Shown here piece after piece: positions 35,862 to 43,963 of a DNA stretch of 64,000 bases. The translations under genes and the position numbers were made by a program. Origin of the DNA: an uncultured Bacteroidales bacterium (GTDB lineage Bacteria; Bacteroidota; Bacteroidia; Bacteroidales; Muribaculaceae). The DNA is taken from positions 1 to 64,000 of the forward strand of contig CACYVC010000012.1 of the NCBI GenBank assembly GCA_902777835.1, written 5' to 3'. A model generated the notes under the pieces. That model did not search any database. It saw only the letters and a list, made by a program, of their open reading frames with translations, and had not been told where the DNA came from. Every line of letters starts with the position of its first letter. The stretch's first letter is position 1.

Positions 35862-37022
35862 CTATCGAATTATAATTTTGCGATTGCCATTGATATAAAA
35901 GCCTGGGGTCGTAGGCTTTGTGTCGCCCAAACTGCGACCATCAATGGTAAACCAACCTTTATTAATCTGGGTGAAATCGATAACAACGTCGACCACACCT
36001 GTTAGGGGGGCATCTGCGGGCAATTCAAGTGGATAAACGATGAATTTATCACTCACGCCACCTGAGGTGTAAGGCGTATATTTTGCCTCTTGACTGCGTA
36101 GTAGGTTTTTATTATCGCTAAAAATTGTGCGTCGATTTATTGCATCAAAAGCATAATAGCCACAATCTTCCAATGCAGGCACCTCGCCCTTATAGAGGTC
36201 ATAACTTACACCGAAACCGCCTTTAAGTTTCATTGTGTTGATGCCGTTATCTTCATCGGGCTCTGGTAGGTAGAAGCATTCTTCTTTTTCACTATAGATA
36301 GTCCAATCCACCCTGATGAGCTCCTGTGGCTTGGGCTGGACGAGGGCATAGACTCGGCCATTGGGACTAAGTTGCGCCCTACCCATAAAAGATGCTGGGA
36401 TATAGACATTTTTCTCATAGAGGCCCTGATCACCAATTTCTAAAGTCGCCCCATCGCTAACTTCAATGACAGGATTCATTTTATCTTTTAAGATGCCAGA
36501 GATTGTTTCACCGTTAATAAGATAGCCTATAAAGTCGTCGGGGTCTTCCACATTGGTAAGTACCACCCAGTTGCTTTGGTCGTAGCGCTTGCCCTCATGC
36601 TCATCCATCAGCCCAGTATTCTTCATGTAGTCAATCTCGCCAGGGTAGGCACGGTCGGGGGTAAGCCAGTGGTTGTCGTCCTTGGCATAGAGACCACCTT
36701 TTTTATCAACATAGACAGCAGTAAGGGCATCTTTTACAGTGTACTCACGCCCCACGACGCCATAGTTCACTATCCACCATAGTGGGTAGCAGTTAGAATC
36801 TTCATCCAAGAGCCATTCATCAAATTCACCTGAAGCTTGATATGCTTCAAGCATGCCTCGTGGCACATGGCAGTGAGTGCCATTCTCGGGGTTGTGCCCC
36901 TCACGGCGTGACCCGTTGAACTCGGTGCCGCCTGGGTTGTGCTCATCTCTATAGATGCCATCCCACCAGCCCTCAAAGTTGGCAAGTTGAGTTTCATTCA
37001 TCAGGAAATAAACGTCGGTCAC
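35862..37022 (-). CDS. Main open frame of a secreted protein with T9SS sorting tail (5' end frameshifted)
   Basis: A 386-residue frame whose only start is a GTG at 37022 and which lacks a signal peptide. The body has Trp-rich and Gly-rich stretches (ANFEGWWDG) and no family was recognised. The C-terminal 35 residues match a type A T9SS sorting signal: FTIDGRSLGDTK, then PGFYINGNRKIIIR. A T9SS tail requires a signal peptide, and one is encoded just upstream in another frame (37019-37159). Reading back from the GTG, the same frame gives AFSGCTGVTDVYF, which joins smoothly to the upstream piece if one base is added near 37040-37048. So the true gene probably spans 35862-37159. Confidence 0.7.
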   Translation of the reverse strand: MTDVYFLMNETQLANFEGWWDGIYRDEHNPGGTEFNGSRREGHNPENGTHCHVPRGMLEAYQASGEFDEWLLDEDSNCYPLWWIVNYGVVGREYTVKDALTAVYVDKKGGLYAKDDNHWLTPDRAYPGEIDYMKNTGLMDEHEGKRYDQSNWVVLTNVEDPDDFIGYLINGETISGILKDKMNPVIEVSDGATLEIGDQGLYEKNVYIPASFMGRAQLSPNGRVYALVQPKPQELIRVDWTIYSEKEECFYLPEPDEDNGINTMKLKGGFGVSYDLYKGEVPALEDCGYYAFDAINRRTIFSDNKNLLRSQEAKYTPYTSGGVSDKFIVYPLELPADAPLTGVVDVVIDFTQINKGWFTIDGRSLGDTKPTTPGFYINGNRKIIIR

Positions 37023-37159
37023 TCCTGTGCACCCCGAGAAAGCAAGTAGGTGCCACCACCTTCGTCGAAATAGTTACCCGAAATGGCATGTGCCGCAAGC
37101 GGTGACAACAACAACGTCATTATCAACGCTAACTGGGTTAAAAATTTGTGAATTTTCAT
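37019..37159 (-). pseudogene. Out-of-frame signal-peptide fragment of the cargo gene
   Basis: ATG at 37159 reads MKIHKFLTQLALIMTLLLS, then PLAAHA, a good signal peptide, and continues ISGNYFDEGGGTYL before the frame changes. In the present frame it meets TGA at 37019-37021. A one-base loss near 37040-37048 (TACTTGCTTTC region, read on the minus strand) would explain the break. It may be a real mutation, a sequencing error in a short run, or rarely a programmed shift. Confidence 0.65.
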
Positions 37160-37294
37160 GTTTATAAATATTTTTTTAATTAATATTTTTCATCATCATT
37201 TAAATTTGCAAATTTACAACTATTTTCTAAAATACACATTATATTTATTCATTATTGAGCTAAAAAGTGCCATTTTGACTAGATTTTGAGTTGT

Positions 37295-37331
37295 AAAAAC
37301 GAGAGGGAACTCGTCACAAGCTCCCTCTCGT
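37295..37331 (-). terminator. Terminator after tRNA-Arg
   Basis: ACGAGAGGGA (37299-37308) pairs with TCCCTCTCGT (37322-37331), and the minus strand continues with TTTTT. It lies 30 bases past the tRNA 3' end. Confidence 0.8.
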
Positions 37332-37360
37332 CATATAAAACAAATGTATCATGAAAACAG

Positions 37361-37434
37361 TGAATCGGCTGGGATTCGAACCCAGGACCCACAGCTTAGA
37401 AGGCTGTTGCTCTATCCAGCTGAGCTACCGATCC
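37361..37434 (-). tRNA. tRNA-Arg (anticodon TCT)
   Basis: A 74-base cloverleaf: acceptor GGATCGG with CCGATTC (one G-T pair), discriminator A, D-arm with AGCTCAGCTGGATAGAGC, anticodon stem ACAGC/GCTGT with loop CTTCTAA (anticodon TCT), and T-arm with GGTTCGAATCC. It reads AGA codons as arginine. CCA is not encoded. Confidence 0.95.
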
Positions 37435-37470
37435 AGCTTTTTCGAAGCATCACTGCCTCAAAAAGCGGTG

Positions 37471-37501
37471 CAAAGGTAATACATTTTTCTGAAAAGGCAA
37501 A
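37471..37501 (-). promoter_or_regulatory. Promoter of tRNA-Arg
   Basis: On the minus strand TTTG (37498-37501), a 19-base spacer and TACCTTTG (37471-37478) fit the Bacteroidetes consensus in full. The start would be about 30 bases before the tRNA. Confidence 0.7.
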
Positions 37502-37520
37502 ATTTGTGAAATAATTGTTG

Positions 37521-37528
37521 TAATTTTG
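37521..37528 (+). promoter_or_regulatory. -7 box for queA, divergent from the tRNA promoter
   Basis: TAATTTTG fits TAnnTTTG. A TTTG lies at 37503-37506, with a spacer of only 14 bases, so this is a weak match. It faces away from the tRNA-Arg promoter. Confidence 0.4.
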
Positions 37529-37584
37529 CAGAAAAAATAGAGAACAAGAGGACAACTGCCCCTCGAGTATCTAACGCAAAAATC

Positions 37585-37607
37585 ACAACTGACAACTCAT
37601 AACTCAT
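37585..37607. repeat. AACTGACAACTCAT repeat before queA
   Basis: Three or four AACTGA/AACTCAT units end at the queA start codon itself, within the 5' leader. Confidence 0.65.
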
Positions 37608-37608
37608 A

Positions 37609-38835
37609 ATGACTACTCTTGATAAAGTGCGCAATCTACGCATCGCTGATTATAATTATCCGCTCCCCGAAGAGCGCATCGCCAAACACCCTCTGGCACA
37701 ACGTGAACAGTGCAAGGTGCTAATGTTCAAGGACAACGCCATAGAGCAGCACATCTTCCACGAGGTGCCACAGCTGTTGCCTAGCAACGCCTTGCTCATC
37801 TACAACAACACCCGCGTCATCAACGCGCGCCTACGCTTCCGCAAAGCCACTGGCAGCCAAATCGAGATTTTCTGCCTTGAACCAGTAGCACCACGCGACT
37901 ACCAGCTCATATTCCAAACCACCCACGAGTGCACCTGGCTGTGCTTGGTGGGAAATAGCAAGCGGTGGAAAAGTGGTGCTCTTACACAAGAGCTTGACGT
38001 TGATGGCGAGAAAATCACCATCAACGCCACTCGAGGCGAGCGCCGAGGCAATGCTTTTGAGATAACATTCTCCTGGAACGGCAACGATGTGACGTTTGCC
38101 TCAGTGCTCGAAGCTCTTGGCGAGATTCCCATCCCACCCTACCTCAACCGCAGTACCGAGAAGAGCGATCTTACAGACTATCAGACGGTATATAGCCACA
38201 TTGACGGCAGCGTTGCAGCACCCACTGCTGGCCTGCACTTCACCGATGAGGTGCTTGCCGAGTGCGACAGCCGAGGCATTGAGCGCCGCGAACTCACACT
38301 GCACGTGGGGGCTGGCACCTTCCAACCAGTGAAAAGCGACAACATCGGCGACCACGCCATGCACACCGAGTTCATCAGCGTGCCACGCGACCTGCTTGCC
38401 GAGCTTGCAACCACTACCCGACCGGTAATTGCTGTGGGAACCACCAGTGTGCGAACTCTTGAGAGCCTTTACTACATTGGCCAAATTCTTGATGCCAACC
38501 CCGACGCCACCGAGGAAGAACTGCGTGTGACACAATGGATGCCATATACTAGTCCATGCAAAATCTCACCACAGCAGGCACTGCAAAACATTGTCGATTA
38601 CCTCGACCGTCACCATGCCAGCGACTACCTTGGCAGCACCCAGTTGATGATTGCCCCAGGGTACACCTATCGCATCGTCAAAGGCATGATAACCAACTTT
38701 CACCAGCCACAATCCACACTGCTATTGCTTGTCGCCGCCTTTGTGGGCGACGACAACTGGCGTCGTCTCTACGACTATGCCCTAGATCACGATTTCCGCT
38801 TCCTGAGCTACGGCGACGCCTGCCTCTTTCTTTAA
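37609..38835 (+). CDS. queA: S-adenosylmethionine:tRNA ribosyltransferase-isomerase
   Basis: A 408-residue QueA, which moves the ribosyl part of SAM onto preQ1 at tRNA position 34 during queuosine synthesis. YNYPLPEERIAKHPL at the start, PIPPYLNR, AAPTAGLHFTDEVL, LHVGAGTFQPVKSD and MITNFHQPQSTLLLLV are all diagnostic. It is about 50 residues longer than the E. coli enzyme, mostly from an insert at about 290-345, common in this phylum as far as recalled. Other queuosine genes are not adjacent. Confidence 0.94.
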   Translation: MTTLDKVRNLRIADYNYPLPEERIAKHPLAQREQCKVLMFKDNAIEQHIFHEVPQLLPSNALLIYNNTRVINARLRFRKATGSQIEIFCLEPVAPRDYQLIFQTTHECTWLCLVGNSKRWKSGALTQELDVDGEKITINATRGERRGNAFEITFSWNGNDVTFASVLEALGEIPIPPYLNRSTEKSDLTDYQTVYSHIDGSVAAPTAGLHFTDEVLAECDSRGIERRELTLHVGAGTFQPVKSDNIGDHAMHTEFISVPRDLLAELATTTRPVIAVGTTSVRTLESLYYIGQILDANPDATEEELRVTQWMPYTSPCKISPQQALQNIVDYLDRHHASDYLGSTQLMIAPGYTYRIVKGMITNFHQPQSTLLLLVAAFVGDDNWRRLYDYALDHDFRFLSYGDACLFL

Positions 38836-39473
38836 TGCATAATTGGTCAGCTCGTGACTTCACTATTTTAACACCCTCCTTTCTGGGGGGCTATAACTCG
38901 TCTATTTTAATGCGATGGCATTTAATCGCCAACGAAACATTTGTACTTTTTATCATTAGGGCTGAAGAAAAATGCCGCAAGATTCACATCTCACGACATC
39001 CTCACCATAAAATTTAAATACTAAAACTTATTTACCTTACAATTTGCATGTTAACAATGAAAAAGATTTTAATATTCATGAAAAACTATAGAGCTGACTA
39101 TCAACAACCAGCAATAATTTCTACAAAACAGATTAATAAGCATTTTCAAAGGAGATGATTTTTATGTGTCTTCTTTAAATAAAAATCACTAATCATATCG
39201 CAAATATAAAGACATATACTATAATAAGCAAGTATTATCTGAATTAATAGTGGAATTTTAGGTTTGTTTAAGATTTAAAACATAGCTTTTTAACAAGAAA
39301 CGATAAATTTGCACATTCACCCAAAACAACAGCATCTTTGTATAAAAGGAGATGATGGAAAAATGAAATATTCAGTACTCACTCATCCTTCCCTTTAAAC
39401 CCTAAACTAATATTTTTGGAGAATTAATCAAAAAGCCTTATCTTTGCCACACATAAAATAATACTATACAAAA
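38836..39473. other. 638-base region without a recognisable gene, with two SD-like 12-mers
   Basis: AT-rich stretch between queA and the ABC transporter gene. It contains the 12-mer AAAGGAGATGAT twice (39148-39159 and 39345-39356). Each copy sits 4-6 bases before an ATG that opens only a tiny frame: MCLL from 39164, and MKYSVLTHPSL from 39363 to 39398. A 33-residue frame (39057-39158, MKKILIFMKNYRADYQQ...) ends inside the first copy. A TAAATTTG box is at 39304-39311. None of the tiny frames can be called a gene with confidence. Shine-Dalgarno sites of this strength are rare in this phylum. Confidence 0.45.
39415..39446 (+). promoter_or_regulatory. Promoter of the ABC transporter gene
   Basis: TTTG (39415-39418), a 20-base spacer and TATCTTTG (39439-39446) match the Bacteroidetes consensus. 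The start codon is 27 bases further on. Confidence 0.65.
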
Positions 39474-41273
39474 TTGCTCAAGACGCTATTAAAACAAATA
39501 GGCACATTTAAGGTTGCCTCAATACTCACTCCAATATTCATCTCTCTTGAGGTGGTGATGGGAGTGCTTATTCCTTACGTCACATCATGGATCATTGATG
39601 AAGGCATCGCACAAAACGACCTGCCCGATGTTTATAAATATGGCGCCATTATGCTGGTACTGGCGGCGATGAGTATGCTCTTTGGCATTCTTGCCGGGCG
39701 GTTCTCGGCAATTGCCTCCTCGGGCTTTGCACGCAACCTGCGTGATGCTATGTTCCGCAACATACAGACATTCTCATTTTCCAATATCGACAAGTTCAGT
39801 TCGTCAGGACTTGTGACTCGCATGACCACCGATGTCAATAACCTGCAAAACGCGTTTCAGATGCTGCTGCGAGTCTCGGTGCGAGCTCCTCTGAACTTGG
39901 TTTTCAGCATCTTCATGTGCGTGTTCATCAACTCCAAGATGAGCCTTATCTTCGTCATTGCTCTTGTAATACTAGGCACTGTACTTTATCTAATCATAAG
40001 CCGCACCGTAAAACTATTCACGCAGGTTTTTAAGAAATATGACGACCTCAACAATGTGGTGCAAGAGAATGTCTCAGCAATTCGTGTAGTTAAAGCCTTT
40101 GTTCGTGAGGACTACGAGAACAAAAAATTCAGTAAGGCAGCACGCGCCCTTTACAGCCTCTTTGTCAAGACCGAGAGCCTGATGGCTTTGAACCATCCCG
40201 TAATGATGATTGTGGTGTATGGCTGCATCATTTCGCTGTCGTGGTTTGGCGCCAAGCAAATTGTGGGCGGCGACCTCACTACTGGGCAGCTCACTTCATT
40301 ATTTACCTACGTGATGACCATCCTCTCGGCATTGATGATGCTCTCAATGATTTTCGTACAGCTCACCATGAGTGCTGCTAGTGGCAAACGCGTTGCTGAG
40401 GTCATCAATGAGAAAGCCGACATCGTTAATCCCGAAAATCCCGTTATGACAGTAGTTGATGGCAGCATCGACTTCAACAACGTGAGGTTCACCTACAATA
40501 AGACTGGATCTCTCCCCACCATAGCAACATTACTGGCTGGCCAGACCGCAACAGCCATCGACGACTGCGACTATGCCATAAAAAACATCAGTCTGCACAT
40601 AGATAGCGGCGAGACTATAGGCATAATTGGCGGTACCGGCTGTGGCAAATCTACTCTCGCTATGTTAATAAGCCGCATGTACGATGTCACCGAAGGCAGC
40701 ATCATGGTGGGTGGTGTTGATGTGCGTGACTATGACCTTGAGACACTACGTAACAACGTGTCGATGGTGCTACAAAAGAACGTGCTATTTAGCGGCACAG
40801 TGCTCGAAAACCTGCGCTGGGGAAAAAGTGATGCTACTCTCGAAGAATGCAAACATGCTTGCAAACTGGCGTGCGCCGACGAGTTTATCGAAGAGATGCC
40901 CGATGGATACGAGACCAAAATTGAGCAAGGCGGAACCAATGTGTCGGGCGGACAGAAGCAACGCCTGTGTATCGCACGCGCTCTACTCAAGAGTCCTAAG
41001 GTGTTAGTCCTTGACGATTCTACTAGCGCTTGCGACACTGCAACCGACGCTCGCATTACCAAGGCATTGCGCGAATATATGCCCGACGTTACCAAGATTA
41101 TAGTAGCCCAACGTGTGCATAGCGTGATGCACGCCAGCCGCATCATTGTGATGGAGAGCGGCCGCATCACTGGTTTCGATACTCACGAGAACCTGCTCAA
41201 GAGTAACGACATCTACCGCGAGATTTACACCATCCAAACCCAAGACTCTGGTGACTTTGACAAGCCCAAATAA
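39474..41273 (+). CDS. ABC half-transporter (exporter type, fused membrane and ATPase domains)
   Basis: A 599-residue protein with six membrane segments (about 15-300) and an ATPase domain (about 325-590). Walker A is GGTGCGKST and the signature is VSGGQKQRL, but Walker B reads LVLDDSTSA with Asp in place of the catalytic Glu. That change usually marks one half of a heterodimeric exporter, yet no partner gene is next to it. The likely start is TTG at 39474, since an in-frame TAA is 15 bases upstream and the next ATG would cut the first helix. Probably a multidrug or lipid exporter; substrate unknown. Confidence 0.88.
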   Translation: MLKTLLKQIGTFKVASILTPIFISLEVVMGVLIPYVTSWIIDEGIAQNDLPDVYKYGAIMLVLAAMSMLFGILAGRFSAIASSGFARNLRDAMFRNIQTFSFSNIDKFSSSGLVTRMTTDVNNLQNAFQMLLRVSVRAPLNLVFSIFMCVFINSKMSLIFVIALVILGTVLYLIISRTVKLFTQVFKKYDDLNNVVQENVSAIRVVKAFVREDYENKKFSKAARALYSLFVKTESLMALNHPVMMIVVYGCIISLSWFGAKQIVGGDLTTGQLTSLFTYVMTILSALMMLSMIFVQLTMSAASGKRVAEVINEKADIVNPENPVMTVVDGSIDFNNVRFTYNKTGSLPTIATLLAGQTATAIDDCDYAIKNISLHIDSGETIGIIGGTGCGKSTLAMLISRMYDVTEGSIMVGGVDVRDYDLETLRNNVSMVLQKNVLFSGTVLENLRWGKSDATLEECKHACKLACADEFIEEMPDGYETKIEQGGTNVSGGQKQRLCIARALLKSPKVLVLDDSTSACDTATDARITKALREYMPDVTKIIVAQRVHSVMHASRIIVMESGRITGFDTHENLLKSNDIYREIYTIQTQDSGDFDKPK

Positions 41274-41361
41274 GGTGAGAGGGAAGAGTGGAGAGGTGAG
41301 AGATTAACCCGAAAAATCCAGAACAAATCAAGAAACTAAAAATTAAAAACCAAATAAAACA

Positions 41362-43515
41362 ATGAAACGATTTATTTTTTGCTTTGCTGTGATGCTGCTG
41401 TGCTCAGTAACTGCCAGCGCACAAAAACAGTTTACTCTTGAAGACCTGAACTTTGGTGGCAAGAACTACCAGAAAATGATTGCCAAAAATAAAACTCTTA
41501 CTTGGCATGGAACCCAACTCTACCACCTGGAGAAAGACTCCATCTGGACTGTCGATACCAAGACAGGCAAAGAAAAACTAGCCTTCACATCGCAGCAAAT
41601 CAAGGACTGGGCAGGAATTGAGAACGCCCCAAACCTCAAATGGGCATCATTTCCCTATCCCGACAAGCCTCTATTGTTGATCTTTGACCACGACAAGCGC
41701 ATTCTCGTTGATATAAAAAAGCATAAACAATACTGGATCCAAGATTATCAGGGACAAGACATCGACTGGCACAAGGGCAGTCGCAACACTGCTTTTGTCA
41801 AGGACGACAACCTGTGGATAACTACCGCCGATGGCAAGACCTCACAAATCACCACCGACGGCTCACGCGATATAGTCTATGCCCAAAGCGTGCACCGCAA
41901 CGAGTTTGGCATCGAGAAAGGTACATTTTGGAGTAACAGTGGCAACCTGCTCGCCTTCTACCGCATGGACCAGAGCATGGTAGCTGACTATCCGCTCATC
42001 ACTGTACCCGAGATTAACGACTCCACTCATGTAGAGGCCACTCCCGCTCCTGAGAAATACCCCATGGCAGGTCAAACTTCCCACAAAGTGCAGGTGGGCA
42101 TCCTTGACATCGCTTCGGGCAGAATCACCTATCTTGACACTGGCGACCCCACCGACCGTTATTTCACCAACATTGCCTGGAGTCCCGACGACAAGCTGGT
42201 GTATATGTTTGAGCTCAATCGCGACCAAAACGACTGCCGACTTGTAAGCTACAATGCCATTACAGGCCAAAAAGTTGCTGAAATCTACCGCGAGACAAGC
42301 GAGAAATATGTAGAGCCTCAGCATCCAATCGTATTCTTGCCCTGGGATGCCACAAAATTTGTGATGCAGAGCGAGAAGGATGGCTACAACCACCTCTACC
42401 TCTACAACACTGATGGTTCGTTAGTTAAACAACTCACCAGCGGCAAGTGGGTAGTAATGGAGATGCTTGGATTTGACAAAGAGAACAAAGCCATAATAAT
42501 CAGCAGCAATGAGATAAGCCCCATTCAGAAAAACATCTTCAGTGTTGACCTTGCCAGTGGCAAGCGCACACGCGTTGATGAGGGCGGTAAAGGCTGGCAT
42601 GGCGCAGTTATTAACGAGAATGGCACTTGGCTTGCCGACTACTACTCCGAGCCCGATGTGCCACGCAACATTGCTATCGTGAACACCTCAAATGGCAAGG
42701 CGACACGCTATTTCACCGCCCCCGACCCCTGGGAGGGATACAAAGTGCCAGAGTATCGCAGTGGCTCAATCAAGGCTGCCGATGGCACTACCGACCTGTA
42801 TTACCGCATGGTGTTGCCAGTAGATTTTGACCCCACAAAGAAATATCCCACAGTAGTTTATGTATATGGCGGACCTCATGCCCACAATGTTGATGCACGT
42901 TGGCACTACTGCAGCCGCAGCTGGGAGACCTACATGGCACAAAAAGGCTATCTGCTCTTCATCCTTGACAACAGAGGCAGCGAGAATCGTGGTCGCGATT
43001 TTGAGCAGGCGACTTTCCGCCAGCTCGGACAAGTTGAGATGCAAGACCAGATGTGTGGAGTTGATTATCTGCGCACCCTACCCTATGTTGATATGGACCG
43101 CCTAGGAGTGCATGGCTGGAGCTTTGGTGGCTTCATGACCATCAGCCTAATGACCAATTATCCCGACGTGTTCAAAGTGGGCGTGGCAGGAGGACCAGTG
43201 ATTGACTGGAAATGGTATGAGGTAATGTATGGCGAGCGCTACATGGACACTCCACAAACCAACCCCGAGGGATATGCCAAGACAAGCCTTATCCACAAGG
43301 CTAAAGACCTAAAAGGCCGTCTGCAAATCATCATCGGACTCAACGACCCAACCGTTGTGCCACAGCACGCCTACTCCTTCCTCAAGGCCTGCATCGGTGC
43401 CGACACCCAGCCCGACTTCTTTGTATATCCTGGCCAGGGTCACAACATGGCAGGTCACCAGAGTGTGCACCTCCACGAGCGCATCACACGCTACTTTGAG
43501 GATTACTTGAAGTAA
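41362..43515 (+). CDS. Dipeptidyl-peptidase IV-like serine protease (S9 family)
   Basis: A 717-residue exported protease with a signal peptide (MKRFIFCFAVMLLCSVTASA). Residues 25-480 form a beta-propeller (DPPIV N-terminal type), and 490-717 the alpha/beta-hydrolase. Ser587 in GWSFGG is the nucleophile, with the Asp in LNDPTVVP and the His in GQGHNM completing the triad. It removes dipeptides after Pro or Ala from peptides in the periplasm. Together with the M6 protease it fits a peptide-using lifestyle. The gene ends with a terminator. Confidence 0.93.
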   Translation: MKRFIFCFAVMLLCSVTASAQKQFTLEDLNFGGKNYQKMIAKNKTLTWHGTQLYHLEKDSIWTVDTKTGKEKLAFTSQQIKDWAGIENAPNLKWASFPYPDKPLLLIFDHDKRILVDIKKHKQYWIQDYQGQDIDWHKGSRNTAFVKDDNLWITTADGKTSQITTDGSRDIVYAQSVHRNEFGIEKGTFWSNSGNLLAFYRMDQSMVADYPLITVPEINDSTHVEATPAPEKYPMAGQTSHKVQVGILDIASGRITYLDTGDPTDRYFTNIAWSPDDKLVYMFELNRDQNDCRLVSYNAITGQKVAEIYRETSEKYVEPQHPIVFLPWDATKFVMQSEKDGYNHLYLYNTDGSLVKQLTSGKWVVMEMLGFDKENKAIIISSNEISPIQKNIFSVDLASGKRTRVDEGGKGWHGAVINENGTWLADYYSEPDVPRNIAIVNTSNGKATRYFTAPDPWEGYKVPEYRSGSIKAADGTTDLYYRMVLPVDFDPTKKYPTVVYVYGGPHAHNVDARWHYCSRSWETYMAQKGYLLFILDNRGSENRGRDFEQATFRQLGQVEMQDQMCGVDYLRTLPYVDMDRLGVHGWSFGGFMTISLMTNYPDVFKVGVAGGPVIDWKWYEVMYGERYMDTPQTNPEGYAKTSLIHKAKDLKGRLQIIIGLNDPTVVPQHAYSFLKACIGADTQPDFFVYPGQGHNMAGHQSVHLHERITRYFEDYLK

Positions 43516-43534
43516 TTATATCACACACAAAATT

Positions 43535-43567
43535 AAGGAAGAAGTGCCATAGCATTTCTTCCTTTTT
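43535..43567 (+). terminator. Terminator of the dipeptidyl-peptidase gene
   Basis: AAGGAAGAA (43535-43543) pairs with TTCTTCCTT (43556-43564), followed by TTT. It starts 19 bases past the stop. Confidence 0.75.
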
Positions 43568-43586
43568 GATTACTATATAAAAAAGA

Positions 43587-43828
43587 AATCCCTGACTCAA
43601 CGTCGGGGATTGCTTAACTAATTAACTTTCTAATACCATTAACATAAACCTTAAAACAATGAAAAGTATCGTCTATTTTGTGTTATAAAACATAATTTTC
43701 AAGCACAAATCGCCAAAATTTAACCTATTTTAACGAAAAACACACAAAATTGCTGCTTTACAACATAATTTTACAACAAAACAGAGGCACTAGATCAGGA
43801 TTGAGAGTGAGTGACCATTTTCACTCAC
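43587..43828. other. Intergenic region with two perfect or near-perfect hairpins
   Basis: Between the terminator and the TamL-like gene. Hairpin one: AATCCCTGAC (43587-43596) with GTCGGGGATT (43602-43611), ten pairs counting one G-T, loop TCAAC. Hairpin two: GTGAGTGA (43807-43814) with TCACTCAC (43821-43828), loop of six. Neither has a T-run. No coding frame of useful size. Could be a small RNA or regulatory sites. Confidence 0.4.
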
Positions 43829-43903
43829 GACAAGAGTGTGTTGGCATTATTATCACCTCTTGTTTCCATAAGCTAAAAACCACAAACTAAAAAAACTCAC
43901 TAC

Positions 43904-43926
43904 TGATAACTGACAACTGAAAACTT
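43904..43926. repeat. AACTGA repeat before the TamL-like gene
   Basis: Three units of AACTGA-type repeat end five bases before a TAAATTTG box, the same arrangement as at glnS. Confidence 0.65.
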
Positions 43927-43931
43927 TTGTC

Positions 43932-43939
43932 TAAATTTG
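43932..43939 (+). promoter_or_regulatory. -7 box of the TamL-like gene
   Basis: TAAATTTG, 24 bases before the ATG. No TTTG at -33; the AACTGA repeat occupies that site. Confidence 0.45.
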
Positions 43940-43963
43940 CACTTTGTTTATAAGTGACCATTT

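Noticed and set aside
37295..37331. Inverted repeat as an insertion-sequence end
   Set aside because: It has a T-run on one side and lies just after a tRNA, so it is a terminator; no transposase is near.
37361..37434. tRNA-Arg as an integration site for an island
   Set aside because: No integrase and no repeated tRNA 3' end were seen nearby.
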